Assembly (NCBI GenBank): GCA_947494095.1
Contig: CANLTI010000026.1
Span: forward strand, 1-63,234
Reading direction: 5' to 3'
DNA from: an uncultured Pseudomonadales bacterium
GTDB taxonomy: Bacteria; Pseudomonadota; Gammaproteobacteria; Pseudomonadales; Cellvibrionaceae
DNA: 63,234 nt
Each line of letters starts with the position of its first letter. Position 1 is the first letter of the stretch. The notes below the pieces were generated by a model. It ran no database searches and was not told where the DNA came from. It was given only the letters and a program-made list of their open reading frames with translations. Of the stretch, positions 37,766 through 45,482 are shown in pieces. The position numbers and the translations under genes are program-made.

Positions 37766-38305
37766 ATGAAGTTTGTTCGTCGTAACCGAATGCAAGAAAC
37801 TGTTGAGCTTAATATAACGGCATTTATGAACCTAATGGTTATATTGGTTCCGTTTTTGTTAATTACGGCTGTATTTTCACGTATGACTGTTCTAGATTTG
37901 GCTCTGCCAAGCCTAGATGCCGCCGCTAATCAAAAAACTGATGAGAAATTTTACCTTCAGTTAACTATAGATAAAGATCAATACTCTTTTAAAGATGGCC
38001 GTACAGGGCTGCTTCTAAAGAATATTACTAGAACAGAAGAAAATCCTAATTGGAATGAATTCGACATATTTATTCGTCGAATAAAAAGTAAATTCCCTGA
38101 TAGTCAGAATGTTAGTTTATTACTCAATAAGAGTGTGAATTACCGTACAATGATTAATGTCATGGATCATGTTCGTAGTTATGATGATGTAGTGGCTGCA
38201 ACTTTAGAAACTTATGACTTGTTTCCAAATATTTCTATTGGAGAGGCTAGTGAAAAATTAAATTCTGCGGAGCTTTTACCAGCTAAAATTGGAGATGAAT
38301 TATAA
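37766..38305 (+). CDS. ExbD-like protein 1 (Asn replaces the membrane Asp)
   Basis: 179 residues with one N-terminal transmembrane helix (about 14-35, NITAFMNLMVILVPFLLITA) and a periplasmic ExbD-type domain. ExbD/TolR helices normally carry an Asp essential for proton transfer; at the matching place this protein has Asn22 (AFMNLMVIL) whereas its neighbour has Asp29 (SLMDIFTIL). It may therefore be a structural partner in a mixed dimer. Its stop codon overlaps the next start (TAATG at 38303). Confidence 0.88.
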   Translation: MKFVRRNRMQETVELNITAFMNLMVILVPFLLITAVFSRMTVLDLALPSLDAAANQKTDEKFYLQLTIDKDQYSFKDGRTGLLLKNITRTEENPNWNEFDIFIRRIKSKFPDSQNVSLLLNKSVNYRTMINVMDHVRSYDDVVAATLETYDLFPNISIGEASEKLNSAELLPAKIGDEL

Positions 38306-38805
38306 TGAAAGTTTCTCGCCGAGTACGGCGCATGGAGCGTCATCATAAAAAAGCTAAGCAACCAGCGCTTAACCTTGTTTCTCTTATGGATATCTTTACT
38401 ATTTTAGTATTTTTTTTATTGGTTAACTCTTCTAGTTCAGAGCAAATACCTAATAAAAAAGAATTAGTATTACCATATTCAACCGCGCAAGCTGCGCCTA
38501 AAGAAAATCTAAAAATAACTATCACAAAGACGGACGTGCTTATGCAAGGACGAAGCATGGGGAGAATTGATGAATTATTATTAGACCCAACAGAAAGTAT
38601 CCCGCGTTTAAAAGAAGAGTTGGAATTTGAAGCAAGTAAAATACGTGTTTCTGAAGAGGCTTTAGATAAAGGTCGGTCAGTCACGATTATTGCAGATGAA
38701 AATACAGATTTTGAACTAGTTAAAAAAATATTAACGACTTGTCAAGCAGTTAATTACACTAATATCTCTTTTGCGGCAACGCAAAAAGCTAAGAAAAAAA
38801 GTTAG
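38305..38805 (+). CDS. ExbD-like protein 2 (Asp present)
   Basis: 166 residues: basic N-terminus, transmembrane helix about 24-43 (LVSLMDIFTILVFFLLVNS) with the family Asp at 29, then a periplasmic domain ending in the FELVKKILTTCQAVNYTNIS strand-helix typical of ExbD/TolR. It should carry proton translocation for the ExbB/ExbD stator. It overlaps exbD1 by one base and precedes the TonB/AgmX-like gene by five. Confidence 0.93.
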   Translation: MKVSRRVRRMERHHKKAKQPALNLVSLMDIFTILVFFLLVNSSSSEQIPNKKELVLPYSTAQAAPKENLKITITKTDVLMQGRSMGRIDELLLDPTESIPRLKEELEFEASKIRVSEEALDKGRSVTIIADENTDFELVKKILTTCQAVNYTNISFAATQKAKKKS

Positions 38806-38810
38806 CCTAA

Positions 38811-39749
38811 ATGACTTCTAAGAATTATGAATATATAGCCCTTAAATGGCAGCCTGACTATAATGAAAATAGCTTATTTAATCGCATTGTTGTAGCTGTA
38901 CTCGGCCTTAGTTTATTATTAGCAGTTATTATTAGTATGGTTAAGGTTCCCGAAAGCCCTAGATTACATACTAAGGTACCTGATCGCGTGGCTCAATTTA
39001 TCAAAAAACAACCCAAGCCTAAAATTATTCCAGTACCCAAAGTAAAAGCAAAACCCAAACCCCCACCGCCTCCAAAACCCAAGGTTGCACGTCAAAAGAG
39101 TTCACCTAAAGCTCCCCTTACAGAGGTACAAAAAAAGGCTCGATCAAAAGCTGAAAAGTCTGGAATCCTGGCATTATCAGAGGAACTGTCAGAGCTTATT
39201 GACAGCTCCTCTGTGGATGCGGCCGTTGCTATTGGCGTTTCGAATAAGCGATCCGGACGCAATGAAGCGGCTGGACTTAGTACTAATGCTATCACTAATA
39301 GTGCAGGTAAAGGCTCCGGCGGGGTAAGTGGGGAAGGCGTATTGTCAAATATTAGTGGAGGGCAGCTTGCTGAAGTAACCTTATCGCAAGTGAAGCAATC
39401 GTTAATAAAAAATACAGCCGATAATGAAAATAATACAAGCGACAGTAGGACCCGAGGTGATGACGTACGATCAGAAGAGGAAGTACAGATTGTTTTTGAT
39501 CGTAATAAAGGTAGGTTACAATCTATTTATTTACGCGAGCGACGTAAAAACCCTGGTCTTGAGGGAACCATTATTTTTGAGATCACTATTACACCTGAGG
39601 GTAGAGTAAGTCACATACGTATTGTTTCTAGTGAGTTAAATAATGCAAGCTTGGAGAGGCGCTTGGTCTCGCGTATTAAAGCATTTAAGTTTAGTACAAA
39701 AAGTGTTGAGCCAGTTACGGTGACATTCCCTATTGAGTTCTTACCCTAA
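38811..39749 (+). CDS. TonB/AgmX (PglI)-type energy transducer
   Basis: 312 residues: cytoplasmic N-terminus, one transmembrane helix (about 24-44, RIVVAVLGLSLLLAVIISMV), a Lys/Pro-rich periplasmic spacer (about 64-92), a Gly/Ser-rich linker and a C-terminal TonB-like domain (about 225-312). The C-terminal domain reads FDRNKGRLQSIYLRERRKNP then LEGTIIFEITITPEGRVSHI, the pattern of AgmX/PglI C-terminal domains. It should couple the ExbB/ExbD stator to envelope partners, possibly the TPR lipoproteins encoded at 7361-12497. Myxococcus AgmX/GltJ-like proteins act in gliding machinery; here the role is unknown. Confidence 0.85.
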   Translation: MTSKNYEYIALKWQPDYNENSLFNRIVVAVLGLSLLLAVIISMVKVPESPRLHTKVPDRVAQFIKKQPKPKIIPVPKVKAKPKPPPPPKPKVARQKSSPKAPLTEVQKKARSKAEKSGILALSEELSELIDSSSVDAAVAIGVSNKRSGRNEAAGLSTNAITNSAGKGSGGVSGEGVLSNISGGQLAEVTLSQVKQSLIKNTADNENNTSDSRTRGDDVRSEEEVQIVFDRNKGRLQSIYLRERRKNPGLEGTIIFEITITPEGRVSHIRIVSSELNNASLERRLVSRIKAFKFSTKSVEPVTVTFPIEFLP

Positions 39750-40111
39750 CCTAGCGATGTGATTGTGAGGCGATTCAATACAAAGGTGTTTAAGCGAGAA
39801 AATGATCGGGTATAACTTAAAATATACCATCCCCGGTATGGCGGGGTGGGTTACTACCACATCTAGACCTGTATGGCTATATTAAACCGTTTGTTAGATA
39901 GTAGAATCAGGTGCCAACTTTTTTGCTTTGTGTTCAAACCTTGAAATTTAGTGTATGTGATTTTTCTTTATACACTAGTTAACTGATAAAAAAGGCAGTA
40001 GAATTACAACGCCTAATACAGAGGCACATATTTAGCTGTAAGCACTATGCAATTCAAGCTTTAATCACCTTTTTGTTGGAATTGCCATTTTAATTTTAGG
40101 AGAATATAAAC
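39750..40111. other. Intergenic region upstream of hcp
   Basis: About 360 bases without a gene. An imperfect GC-rich hairpin (39827-39849, CCCCG/CGGGG core) could be a terminator for the preceding operon but lacks a T-run. The hcp ribosome-binding site AGGAG lies at the end. No convincing promoter was resolved. Confidence 0.45.
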
Positions 40112-40603
40112 ATGCAAATTTACGTATTACATGATGGGATTAAGGGAAACGTTACTGCTGAAGGATTTAAAGATCACTATAAAGCAGAAAGCTTTGATTT
40201 TGGCGTTGCTCGCAACTTATCAATGACCACCGGTAGCACAAGTAACCGTGAATCAGATAACCCCACTTTAAGCGAAGTCACTTTGACTAAGCTGGCAGAT
40301 AACTCTGCTACTGAATTATTCAAGGATTCAGTCGGTGGCGGTAAAGGCTCGCAAGGTAAAACGGTAATCATTAAGTTCGTACAAACCGGTTCTTCAGGCG
40401 ATGAAGTATTCATGGAATACACACTGAAAAATACAATGGTAAGTACTTATAACGTAAGTGCTCACGGTTCTGGCGATGCTTCAGAGACATTCACATTGAA
40501 CTTCACTGAAATTCTTATTAGCTTCAACGATTACGACTCAGGTAACGCACAAGCGTCTCCTCAGCGCGTTGGCTATAATGTTGAAAAAACAACCGTATTA
40601 TAG
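40112..40603 (+). CDS. hcp: T6SS tube protein Hcp (TssD)
   Basis: 163 residues with the Hcp beta-barrel pattern: MQIYVLHDGIKGNVTAEGFK, then AESFDFGVARNLSM, VIIKFVQTGSSGDEVFMEYT and FTLNFTEILISFNDYD. Hcp hexamers stack into the inner tube propelled by the TssB/TssC sheath. Preceded by a strong AGGAG and followed by a UUCG hairpin, which fits a highly expressed single transcript. First gene of the hcp-vgrG unit. Confidence 0.95.
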   Translation: MQIYVLHDGIKGNVTAEGFKDHYKAESFDFGVARNLSMTTGSTSNRESDNPTLSEVTLTKLADNSATELFKDSVGGGKGSQGKTVIIKFVQTGSSGDEVFMEYTLKNTMVSTYNVSAHGSGDASETFTLNFTEILISFNDYDSGNAQASPQRVGYNVEKTTVL

Positions 40604-40623
40604 TTGATTTTTCAACATTATAT

Positions 40624-40641
40624 TGAGGGCTTCGGCCCTCA
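40624..40641 (+). terminator. UUCG-loop hairpin after hcp
   Basis: TGAGGGC and GCCCTCA pair around a TTCG tetraloop, 20 bases after the hcp stop. The following bases (GTTCTAT) are only moderately T-rich, so it may be a partial terminator or an mRNA 3' stabiliser that favours hcp over vgrG. Confidence 0.6.
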
Positions 40642-40777
40642 GTTCTATGATAAAAAATGTCCGTTCGAGATCAATTCGCAAGGCATATAAAAAGAACAGC
40701 ACAGTGTCATGTTCACGTTGCTTTCTAGGGACACGTTACGCTTCACTTAGCGAAGCTCGCGACAGGGTTTGTATTGC

Positions 40778-42781
40778 ATGGCTCAGCTTTCTCAAGATAA
40801 CCGGTTTATCTCGATCACTGATTTTTCACTCGGTGAAAACACTTTTTTGGCAACTGCATTTTCGGGTAGCGAATTTGTTTCTGGCTTATTTGAATTTCAT
40901 ATAGACCTAATATCCGAAAATTTAGAGATAAAACCCGAGTCTATTGTTGGTAAACAAGGCTGTATTACCCTCAATAATGAGCATCAGCGCACCTTTAATG
41001 GCATTGTAAAATCATTCTCTTTAGGCGGAATGATCGAGCATGATAAACGCCAATACCGCATAACGTTAGCGCCTTGGTTATGGTTTTTATCAAAAACTAA
41101 TAATCACAGAATATTCCAAGAAAAAAACACCAAAGATATTGTCAGCCAAATATTTCAAGACCTAGGCTTTAACGACTTTGACTTTAGGGCCGCCGGTGGT
41201 AAACCTCGTGAATATTGCGTACAACACAACGAAAGTGACCTTAATTTTGTATCTCGTTTGCTTGAAGAAGATGGCATAGCTTACTATTTTTTACATGAAA
41301 AAAATAAGCATAAACTTATTTTAGTTGATCAAAAAAATGCTTATGAAGATTGCCCAGAAAAAAATTTATCCTATTATTCAGGCTCAATGAGTAAAACCCA
41401 TATATCTTCATGGGAGAGTGTATACCAATTTAAAAAAGGGATGTGGTCCATTGCCGACTACAACTTTAAAGAGCCACAAAAAAATATCGCTCCACAGCAA
41501 GCCTCTAATAGTAATTTTGCTAATAATAGTCAGTTTGAGCACTACGAATATCCAGGATTATATGACTTTACCATGGGTACTGATGCCGTAAAGTTACGGC
41601 TCGATGCCGAAGAAGCGGATCGCGAAAAAGCTGAAGGTGCCAGTGATTGCAGTAGCTTTTTTGCGGGGGGGAAATTTAAGCTAACTGAGCATGTAAATTC
41701 AGAACAAAAAGGCACCTATATACTTCTCGCAGTGCACCACAATGCCATTGATGCCTTTCATTTTAGCGGAGAGAAAAGTGTAGAATATCGCAACGAGTTT
41801 GCCTGTATTCCCGACTCTGTTCATTACCGCCCAGCTCCTGTGCACCCCAAACCCGTTATTGCTGGGCCACAATCGGCCATAGTAACCGGCCCTGCTGGCG
41901 AAGAAATTTATATAGATGAATACGGCCGGATTAAAGTGCAATTTTACTGGGACCGCGAAGGTAAAAAAGACGAAAACAGCTCCTGTTATTTACGCGTAAT
42001 GCAAGCATGGGCTGGCGCTCAATGGGGCTCATCTTTTATACCGCGTATAGGCCACGAGGTTATCGTTAGCTTTTTAGATGGCGACCCCGATCGCCCACTG
42101 GTTACAGGCTCGGTATACAACGAAAAAAACAAGCCTGTTTATCCTTCAAAGACCCAAAGCGGTATTAAAACTCGATCCACTAAAGGTGGTGACGCCTCAA
42201 ATTACAATGAATTACGTTTTGAAGATAAAAAAGGCTCTGAACAAGTTTACATACATGCCGAAAAAAACTTAGATACCCAAGTTGAGAATAACGAAACACT
42301 AACAATTGATAATGATCGAACCAAATATGTAAAACATAATGAAAACGCCACTATTGATAACGATCGTAATAAATCCGTAGGAAAAAACCAGTCAGAATCA
42401 ATTGGTAAAGATAAATCTATTTCGGTAGGCGATAATCATTCAGAAGATATCGGCAAAAACATGTCGCTATCGGTAGGCAAAGATATCTCCATTCAAGTTT
42501 CTGATAATCACAGTGAGAGTATCGGCAAGGAGATGATAATATCCGTCGGTAAGGACCTTAAAGAAACTGTCGGAGCTAACTACCTAGAAGATGTGGCAAA
42601 GGGCTATGTACTTACAGCCGAAAAGGTATTGATAGAAGCCAAAAAAGAAATCACTTTAAAAACAGGTTCTTCAAAGATTGTTATGAAGAGTAATGGTGAT
42701 ATTCTTATTCAGGGTAAAAATATTAACGTAAAAGGCTCTGGTAATGTTGTACTTAAAGGCAGCAAGGTAACCGCAAATTAA
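40778..42781 (+). CDS. vgrG: T6SS spike protein VgrG (TssI)
   Basis: 667 residues from ATG 40778 (MAQLSQDNRFISI); an in-frame TTG nine bases upstream has no better site. The gp27-like region spans about 1-370 (YCVQHNESDLNFVSRLLEED, VEYRNEFACIP). The gp5 OB-fold follows (DEYGRIKVQFYWDREG, SSFIPRIGHEVIVSFLDGDP). A long gp5-type beta-helix of VGKN/IGKD-like repeats makes up the C-terminal part. No effector extension: it ends in the standard KNINVKGSGNVVLKGSKVTAN-type tip. It forms the spike on the Hcp tube. It is immediately followed by a DUF6484 gene. Confidence 0.95.
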   Translation: MAQLSQDNRFISITDFSLGENTFLATAFSGSEFVSGLFEFHIDLISENLEIKPESIVGKQGCITLNNEHQRTFNGIVKSFSLGGMIEHDKRQYRITLAPWLWFLSKTNNHRIFQEKNTKDIVSQIFQDLGFNDFDFRAAGGKPREYCVQHNESDLNFVSRLLEEDGIAYYFLHEKNKHKLILVDQKNAYEDCPEKNLSYYSGSMSKTHISSWESVYQFKKGMWSIADYNFKEPQKNIAPQQASNSNFANNSQFEHYEYPGLYDFTMGTDAVKLRLDAEEADREKAEGASDCSSFFAGGKFKLTEHVNSEQKGTYILLAVHHNAIDAFHFSGEKSVEYRNEFACIPDSVHYRPAPVHPKPVIAGPQSAIVTGPAGEEIYIDEYGRIKVQFYWDREGKKDENSSCYLRVMQAWAGAQWGSSFIPRIGHEVIVSFLDGDPDRPLVTGSVYNEKNKPVYPSKTQSGIKTRSTKGGDASNYNELRFEDKKGSEQVYIHAEKNLDTQVENNETLTIDNDRTKYVKHNENATIDNDRNKSVGKNQSESIGKDKSISVGDNHSEDIGKNMSLSVGKDISIQVSDNHSESIGKEMIISVGKDLKETVGANYLEDVAKGYVLTAEKVLIEAKKEITLKTGSSKIVMKSNGDILIQGKNINVKGSGNVVLKGSKVTAN

Positions 42782-42782
42782 T

Positions 42783-43331
42783 ATGGAAGCACTTACCGAA
42801 ACAACAAACAATACGATCGAACACGGATCAAGCCACGAGCTACAACAAGGTGAACTGGTTATAGGCACACTGTGCTCGATTAATGAGCAAGGACAACCTG
42901 TTGTATCGTTTCAACTCGAGAAATACTTTGATAATATTACAGCATTAGCTACAATTTCCATCACAGTACAACATATTGGCCGGCAGGTTGGCTTATTATT
43001 TACTCAAAATAACGATAAAACCCCGGTTGTTATAGGCGTTATTCATAACCCACTACACAGTATTCTCGATAATATTGAGGTGGTTGATAGCGAGCAAGAC
43101 CAGGTTCTGTTTGAATCAAAGCCTATACCAGAAAAAATACTGAGTAATAACGATGTCATTATTGATGGCGACCGCGTAGTTATAGAAGGCAAAGACGAAG
43201 TCGTTCTTAAGTGTGGTGAATCTAGCATTACGCTTAATAAAAATGGCAAAATATCTATTCGGGGTAAATACCTTTTAAACCGCTCAAGTGGTGTTAACCG
43301 TATTATGGGTGGCTCCGTTCAGGTCAATTAG
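42783..43331 (+). CDS. DUF6484 domain protein, VgrG-associated
   Basis: 182 residues starting one base after the vgrG stop codon. The central part (LVIGTLCSINEQGQPVVSF) and a C-terminal short beta-helix-like ending (DDVVLKCGESSITLNKNGKI-like, then RGKYLLNRSSGVNRIMGGSV) recall the DUF6484 family found in T6SS vgrG operons. The C-terminal part resembles the tip segments of VgrG. It is probably a spike accessory or loading protein; its mechanism is unknown. Confidence 0.75.
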   Translation: MEALTETTNNTIEHGSSHELQQGELVIGTLCSINEQGQPVVSFQLEKYFDNITALATISITVQHIGRQVGLLFTQNNDKTPVVIGVIHNPLHSILDNIEVVDSEQDQVLFESKPIPEKILSNNDVIIDGDRVVIEGKDEVVLKCGESSITLNKNGKISIRGKYLLNRSSGVNRIMGGSVQVN

Positions 43332-43381
43332 GTTTACAAACCTGTATTTATAAACCCAAATAGCTGCGTGTCAAACTCCCT

Positions 43382-44392
43382 ATGTTACAGCTTAACAATA
43401 AAACTCCCTTTGCAGCCAACCTATCGGTACTACCTAACGAACAAGGAATAGATACCTTATTTGTTGTCGCCTCGGCACGGTTTAAGTGGAACCAACGCTG
43501 GTTATTAGAGGATGAGCAAGCGGCCCCCACCGAAGCCGATATTTATAGCGGCGAGCCGGCCTTATCCAGTATTGTAAAACCCTCGGAATACCATTTAGGT
43601 AAAATCGCCACCGATATTATCGTAATCGGCGATGCTTGTGCTTTACACGGTCAACAAGTACGCACGCTGGACGTCTCTATTCAGGTTGGCTTAGTAAATC
43701 ATCAACTCAAAGTATTTGGCGATAGAGTTTGGCAAAGTGGCAGTATTAGCCAAGCTCAAATTTTTGAGCGAATGCCCATCACCTATGAACGCGCTTATGG
43801 CGGAGTGTGTATAGCTGATGACGGCCAAACGGTATCCGCAGAAGAGCGCAACCCTGTAGGAGTTGGCCATTTAGGCCAATATCACAAGAGTCAATTCGAC
43901 AATACTTTTTTACCGAATATAGAAGACCCCAATAATCTCATTCAAGACCTAAAAGACACGCCCCAACCGGCCGGTTTTGGCGCAATAGCCCCCAATTGGC
44001 AACCTCGGGTAAGTTTTGCAGGCACTTATGATGATGCTTGGATTACAACACGATCACCTTATTTGCCCACCGATTTTGATAAACGCTTTTTTAACTGTGC
44101 TCCCCAAAATTTAATATACCCAGGCTATATTGCCGGTGGCGAACCAGTCGTGATTAAAGGGATGCACCCACAAGGTGCTGTTCAATTTACTGTCCCTCAA
44201 GTAAACCTAATAGCACGCGCTAATATTGCAAACCAAATAATACCGTTAATCTTTAATATAGAAACCCTTATTATTGACCCTAATAATTTAAGCATTAGCT
44301 TAACTTGGCGGGCATCTACGCTCGCAGGTAAAAAAATGGCCAAAATATCAGAGATAGAACTACTTATGGGGCGGCAGGCACAAGCTGCTTAA
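43382..44392 (+). CDS. DUF2169 domain protein, T6SS effector adaptor
   Basis: 336 residues with family motifs: LPNEQGIDTLFVVASARFKW, YHLGKIATDIIVIGDA, ITYERAYGGV, ERNPVGVGH and GFGAIAPNWQPR. DUF2169 proteins act as adaptors or chaperones for toxins delivered with PAAR-like proteins in T6SS. Here the next gene encodes a DUF4150 PAAR-like protein, and the Rhs toxin lies across the IS relic on the other strand. It starts 50 bases after the DUF6484 gene. Cytoplasmic; role assigned from family and context. Confidence 0.85.
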   Translation: MLQLNNKTPFAANLSVLPNEQGIDTLFVVASARFKWNQRWLLEDEQAAPTEADIYSGEPALSSIVKPSEYHLGKIATDIIVIGDACALHGQQVRTLDVSIQVGLVNHQLKVFGDRVWQSGSISQAQIFERMPITYERAYGGVCIADDGQTVSAEERNPVGVGHLGQYHKSQFDNTFLPNIEDPNNLIQDLKDTPQPAGFGAIAPNWQPRVSFAGTYDDAWITTRSPYLPTDFDKRFFNCAPQNLIYPGYIAGGEPVVIKGMHPQGAVQFTVPQVNLIARANIANQIIPLIFNIETLIIDPNNLSISLTWRASTLAGKKMAKISEIELLMGRQAQAA

Positions 44393-44439
44393 AAGGCGAT
44401 CATGATCAACTACATTTAAAAATACAAGAGGTCTGAATT

Positions 44440-44820
44440 ATGGGTCAAACAACATTTTGTAATACTCGCGGTATAGCTCATAAAGGCAGTGGCGGTATGA
44501 GCCCAGTCTTCCCCGATGTATGTAAAACACCTGTGGGCCCATCTATAGTTCCTATTCCATACCCTAATATCGGCAAATCCTCAAATACTGATAAAGGCCC
44601 AAAATCGGTAAAAGTTGATAAAAAAATGCCCATGGTGAAAGGCGCTATTTATACAACCAGTACGGGTGATGAGGCGGGTCTACAAAAAGGTTTAATTAGC
44701 AGTAAAACAAAAGGGGAATGTGAATTTATGATGTATTCTTTTGATGTGAAATTTGAAGGTAAAAATGTCTGCCGTATGGGTGACCCCTTATTTCATAATA
44801 AAAAAAATATTATGGGTTAG
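44440..44820 (+). CDS. DUF4150 PAAR-like spike tip protein
   Basis: 126 residues. The DUF4150 pattern is clear: SPVFPDVCKTPVGPSIVPIP then YPNIGKSSNTDKGPKSVKVD, GDEAGLQKGLISSKTKGECEF and VCRMGDPLFHNKKN. It is a standalone PAAR-like protein that would cap VgrG and recruit a cargo effector, presumably through the DUF2169 adaptor encoded just upstream. No toxin domain is fused. Last gene of the hcp-vgrG unit. Confidence 0.9.
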   Translation: MGQTTFCNTRGIAHKGSGGMSPVFPDVCKTPVGPSIVPIPYPNIGKSSNTDKGPKSVKVDKKMPMVKGAIYTTSTGDEAGLQKGLISSKTKGECEFMMYSFDVKFEGKNVCRMGDPLFHNKKNIMG

Positions 44821-44943
44821 CTGTACACGGTATAAGCACATACTAAATAGGTCGGCCAATAAGTATAGCTACTAAGGTTAACCGGGTAGCTGCATTGTAG
44901 GTCAGCGATTATCGAAAAATTAACCTACCCGAAAACAAGAGAG

Positions 44944-45132
44944 CTAACGACTTTTTAAGAAATCATTCTCTTCGTTAATTCGACGTATTTTTTCCGGATC
45001 ACGAATCCACACTCAATTGAAAAAAGCGCATCGCTTCAGCGGCTTCTCGAATACTATAATCTTGCTCTAATACCAGATTGGCGACCTTCAATCGAAAGTC
45101 GGCATCGTATCGGGTCGTGTTTGCTTGCTCAT
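44944..45132 (-). pseudogene. Decayed IS3-family orfA transposase fragment
   Basis: On the minus strand an ATG at 45132 (MSKQTR) is followed, after a frameshift, by YDADFRLKVANLVLEQDYS then IREAAEAM, the N-terminus of IS3-type OrfA. Much of the helix-turn-helix region is then missing, and a second frame reads DPEKIRRINEENDFLKSR before a stop at 44944. Frameshifts and an internal deletion make it non-functional. No orfB or terminal inverted repeats were seen. The rest of 44821-45207 holds no gene. Confidence 0.75.
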
Positions 45133-45207
45133 AGTGCACCTTTTTAAGTAGTGAAGTGATTTTAACACCTCTTAAGCGGTGACCAGATTTAGTATGCCAC
45201 TACACTT

Positions 45208-45477
45208 TTACCTAGCTATTAAATATTCAGAAATCTTTCTACACCAATGAGGAATCACTGGCGGTTTAGTTTTTTCATATTTCTGTCGAAAAATATCAGC
45301 CAAAAATAAAGTTTTTTCGGAATCCTCAGGATTAGCTTTTAAGTACCTAAGTAATATTTCGCATGACAAAATACATTCCCTCCTCCATGCCTCAAGCTCT
45401 CCTCCATGATTCAATTTTTCTTTAAAATTAGAAATTATTTTTTCACCCATCAAAATTAACTCTTCTCTTTCATTCAC
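45208..45477 (-). CDS. Candidate immunity protein for the Rhs toxin
   Basis: 89 residues, helical and soluble, with no signal peptide, five bases after the rhs stop codon. The in-frame start is GTG 45475-45477, preceded eight bases upstream by GGGGAG lying in the last codons of rhs, so translation is probably coupled. The nearby ATG at 45473 is out of frame. I do not recognise the family. Position immediately downstream of a polymorphic toxin tip is the standard arrangement for a cognate immunity gene. Lack of an export signal suggests a cytoplasmic target if this is right. AT-rich like the toxin tip. Confidence 0.6.
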   Translation of the reverse strand: MNEREELILMGEKIISNFKEKLNHGGELEAWRRECILSCEILLRYLKANPEDSEKTLFLADIFRQKYEKTKPPVIPHWCRKISEYLIAR

Positions 45478-45482
45478 AGCTA

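Noticed and set aside
39827..39849. Considered a rho-independent terminator after the AgmX-like gene
   Set aside because: The stem needs a bulge and no T-run follows; it is mentioned only in the intergenic entry.
40623..40904. 93-codon frame upstream of and overlapping vgrG
   Set aside because: It begins inside the UUCG hairpin, overlaps the conserved N-terminus of VgrG in another frame and lacks any motif.
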